A stretch of DNA of 64,000 bases, from contig JANRLQ010000069.1 of NCBI GenBank assembly GCA_033762375.1, forward strand, positions 1-64,000, read 5' to 3'. This document shows, one piece after another, positions 61,673 to 64,000 of this stretch. The position numbers were made by a program, and so were the translations under genes. The notes under the pieces are model-generated. The model was given only the letters and a program-made list of their open reading frames with translations, did not search any database and was not told the origin of the DNA. Origin of the DNA: RDXT01 sp033762375. Its GTDB lineage: Bacteria; Bacteroidota; Bacteroidia; J057. Position 1 is the first letter of the stretch, and each line of letters begins with the position of its first letter.

Positions 61673-64000
61673 TCACCGGTATCTGGCGATGCGGCGGTAT
61701 AGATCCCGGGGATTGAAGGGTTTGCTGACAAAGTCGTCCATGCCTGCCTGCTGGATTTCGTCCCGCACTTCCTGCATGACATTGGCGGTAAGGGCAATGA
61801 TCGGTACCGCCTGATACTCGGGTAGGGCCCGTATGCGCCGGGTGGCCTCAAATCCGTCCATTTCTGGCATCTGGATGTCCATCAGGATCAGGTCATAGTG
61901 GTCCCGGGACGCCATATCCACGGCTATGCGGCCGTTATCAGCCGTAGCGACCTCGATATCCCATTTTTGGAGAAAACGGGTGGCTATTTTTTGATTGACA
62001 AGGTTATCCTCTACCAGCAAAACCCGGGTGTTCAGCAGGCTTCTGAAGTCCGTGATGTCATAGTCAGACCGCAGGGTGGGGGTAGCGGATTCGCCGGCTG
62101 GTATCAGCTGGAACTTGAGGGTAAAATAAAATTCAGAGCCTATATTCACCTCACTCCTTACCTGCAATTCGCTGCCCTGGAGGGCCAGGAGCCGTTTGCA
62201 GATGGCGAGCCCCAGCCCTGTGCCCCCGTACTTGCGGGTATGATCCACACTGGCCTGGGTGAAGCTGTCAAAGATATGCTCCAGTTTTTCGGCAGGGATG
62301 CCGATGCCGGTGTCCTGGATAGAGAAGCGGACACTGACCGCCTCATCGTCTGCTGCTGTTTGGGTGAGCTGTACGGTGACCGCGCCGACCTCCGTAAATT
62401 TGATGGCGTTGTTGATCAGATTGGTCAGGATCTGGCTCAGGCGGGTAGGGTCTCCGAGAACCTGTGGAGGCAGGAGGGGGTCGAGGCGGAGGTGAAGGGC
62501 GATGTTTTTTTCATCAGCCTTTTGCTGGAGAGATCTCACCACAAATCCGGTGAGGGAAGCCAGGGCGACTTCTGTTTTTTCAAATTCAATATTGCCTGAC
62601 TCTATCTTGGAGTAGTCGAGGATGTCATTGATGATGACGAGCAGGTTTTCGCCCGCAAACCGCAGGGTGTGGAGATGATCGAGCTGCTCAGGTTTGGGGT
62701 CTTCCTGCATGAGCAGGTGTGAGATACCGATGACCGCATTCATGGGGGTGCGTATCTCATGGCTCATGGTGGAGAGGAACTGTGACCGGGCGGCAACGGC
62801 AGCCTCAGCGCGTTCTTTGGCTTCTACGAGGGCATTTTGTTTGAGGCGGAGGTCTGTGATATTGCGCACGATGCAGATCAGCTCCTGGCTGCTGCTTTTG
62901 ACGACTCTCGCCTCGTAGTATTGTGGCTGACCCTTGATATCAAGCTCATACTCAAAAAGTTCTACCTGCCCGGAGGTCTGTGCGCGGCTGATATGGGTCA
63001 GCAGCAGGTTTTGTATGGCTGTCGGCACCGGCACGTCCCGCACGTGGGCACCGATGAGCTTGTCCGGGCTGATAAGGAGCTCGGCGCTTTGGTCTGCTTT
63101 GAAGCCGGTGAAGTACCCGTTGAGGTCGAGCTGGAAGATCATGTCCGGGAGGGCATTGATCAGGATCTGGCTTCGGCGCTCGCTTTCGCGGGTTTTTTCT
63201 TCAGCGATGACCTGCGCCGATATGTCCGCAAAGGTCCCCACGACCCGCGTCGGACGGCCGTCTGAATGGGCGCTCACGACCCTGCCACGGGAGAGGATAT
63301 GGCGGTAGGTCTGGTCAGCAGCCCTGATTCTGAACGGTTTGCGCATGATCGGATTGTCCCGGCTCAGGGCTGCCACCGTTTCAATGGTATACGCCAGGTC
63401 ATCCGGATGTACGAGGGGCTGGATAGCCGCCAGTGAGTCCGGCGTTTGTGCGGGCGTATATCCCAGCATGGCTGTCCAGGAGGGAGATATATATAAGGTA
63501 TCCGTCTCTACTAGCCAGTCCCAGACGACGTCCTGGTTGCCCGCAATGGCATAACTCCAGCGTTCTTCGGCCTCCTGCAGGCGCTCGCTCAGGGCAGAGA
63601 GGGTCGCCAGTTGGTCAGCCATCTTCCGCTGGTTGTCCATGAGGGTCAGGTGGGTAGTGATCTGGCGGGTCGTCACAAAGTTCATGACGATCACGATCAG
63701 CACCTGGAGCGCTGCAGTAGAGTAGGGGTCCAGCATGGGTGCCTCCGTAAGCAGGATGGCCGGGAGGCCTGCCAGCAACACGATCAGCAGCAGGAGGCGT
63801 ATGGGCAGCAGCTGCCGGAACAAAAAAGGAAAAATACAGACCGTAATCTCCGCCGCAATCAGGTACAGCGGGTTGATATGGTTCAGGTACATCAGCAGCG
63901 ATATCCACAGCACCGACAATACGCCCGTACCGAAAGCATACCATTCCGTCTGGGTTTCGTTCAGCACGCCCCGCGCAGAGAGCGGGATGCCCAGAAACAT
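61673..64000 (-). CDS. Hybrid sensor histidine kinase (possibly extends past the window)
   Basis: 775 residues visible from an ATG at the very edge, so the true start may lie outside. An N-terminal membrane sensor with about five TM helices is followed by a coiled coil, two PAS domains (~150-265 and ~275-385), HisKA with phosphorylated H414 (MSHEIRTP), HATPase_c (N-box TNLINNAIKFTE, G1 DTGIGIP, G2 GGTGLGLAI) and a receiver domain with phospho-accepting D708 (LILMDIQMPEMDG). No HPt domain is present, so the phosphorelay must continue through separate partners. Signal unknown. Confidence 0.9.
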   Translation of the reverse strand: MFLGIPLSARGVLNETQTEWYAFGTGVLSVLWISLLMYLNHINPLYLIAAEITVCIFPFLFRQLLPIRLLLLIVLLAGLPAILLTEAPMLDPYSTAALQVLIVIVMNFVTTRQITTHLTLMDNQRKMADQLATLSALSERLQEAEERWSYAIAGNQDVVWDWLVETDTLYISPSWTAMLGYTPAQTPDSLAAIQPLVHPDDLAYTIETVAALSRDNPIMRKPFRIRAADQTYRHILSRGRVVSAHSDGRPTRVVGTFADISAQVIAEEKTRESERRSQILINALPDMIFQLDLNGYFTGFKADQSAELLISPDKLIGAHVRDVPVPTAIQNLLLTHISRAQTSGQVELFEYELDIKGQPQYYEARVVKSSSQELICIVRNITDLRLKQNALVEAKERAEAAVAARSQFLSTMSHEIRTPMNAVIGISHLLMQEDPKPEQLDHLHTLRFAGENLLVIINDILDYSKIESGNIEFEKTEVALASLTGFVVRSLQQKADEKNIALHLRLDPLLPPQVLGDPTRLSQILTNLINNAIKFTEVGAVTVQLTQTAADDEAVSVRFSIQDTGIGIPAEKLEHIFDSFTQASVDHTRKYGGTGLGLAICKRLLALQGSELQVRSEVNIGSEFYFTLKFQLIPAGESATPTLRSDYDITDFRSLLNTRVLLVEDNLVNQKIATRFLQKWDIEVATADNGRIAVDMASRDHYDLILMDIQMPEMDGFEATRRIRALPEYQAVPIIALTANVMQEVRDEIQQAGMDDFVSKPFNPRDLYRRIARYR

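Noticed and set aside
1..64000. CRISPR arrays, tRNA or rRNA genes, insertion sequences
   Set aside because: No regularly spaced direct repeats, no cloverleaf-like tRNA sequence and no transposase gene were found by reading.

Overview
The window reads as chromosomal DNA of a moderately GC-rich member of the Bacteroidota, most likely Saprospirales (Lewinella/Haliscomenobacter-like). The pointers are a short (288-residue) primary sigma factor of the Bacteroidota type, promoters of the TTG-N20-TAnnTTTG form, several secreted proteins with type IX secretion (T9SS) C-terminal domains, a TonB receptor with an N-terminal CarboxypepD_reg-like domain, and a Reg_prop/Y_Y_Y membrane regulator. The phylum call is firm; the order is inference.

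Layout. 0.2-7.2 kb: a truncated PIN-domain toxin remnant, a GNAT-nitrilase fusion, fabG, a membrane VWA protein, a Crp/Fnr regulator and two small envelope proteins. 7.2-11.3 kb (minus strand): an ECF-like sigma factor with a Cys-containing C-terminal extension followed by an SRPBCC protein and an uncharacterised protein, then an M48 metallopeptidase. 11.4-16.8 kb: a small membrane protein, a frameshifted lipoprotein, a TonB receptor without a SusD partner, and an AAA/PD-(D/E)XK protein. 16.8-23.1 kb (minus): a GT-C-like membrane protein, a beta-propeller glycosidase-like lipoprotein, and a sugar module (SSS symporter, galM, HAD phosphatase/phosphomutase) with a perfect 42-bp palindrome. 23.3-30.5 kb: a YD-repeat-like T9SS protein, a frameshifted HNH restriction-like nuclease, a cyclase-family hydrolase, a MoxR ATPase, a nucleoside phosphorylase and rpoD.

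30.6-45.7 kb: a Reg_prop/LuxR one-component regulator followed by a secreted GH5-CBM6-CBM6 glycosidase, a HEIGH metalloprotease, a variant S8 protease, mnmE, a TPR adenylate cyclase and aconitase. 45.7-54.4 kb: a GH3 beta-glucosidase, the 3' fragment of a secreted M4-like protease, a beta-barrel protein, a sulfotransferase-like protein, an FG-GAP T9SS protein and an SH3 protein. 54.5-60.8 kb (minus): a complete type I restriction-modification operon, hsdR-hsdM-dinD-hsdS, with a DinD homologue embedded and an 11-bp inverted repeat around the likely promoter. 61-64 kb: a beta-barrel protein and a hybrid histidine kinase reaching the right edge.

Working together: glycan breakdown and uptake genes (GH5, GH3, propeller lipoprotein, SSS symporter, GalM, HAD) are scattered but consistent with a polysaccharide-degrading surface lifestyle. 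Defence is represented by the type I system and the broken HNH nuclease. Several genes are damaged (PIN toxin, lipoprotein, HNH nuclease, M4 protease fragment). Two of these are single-base frame changes that could also be sequencing errors.
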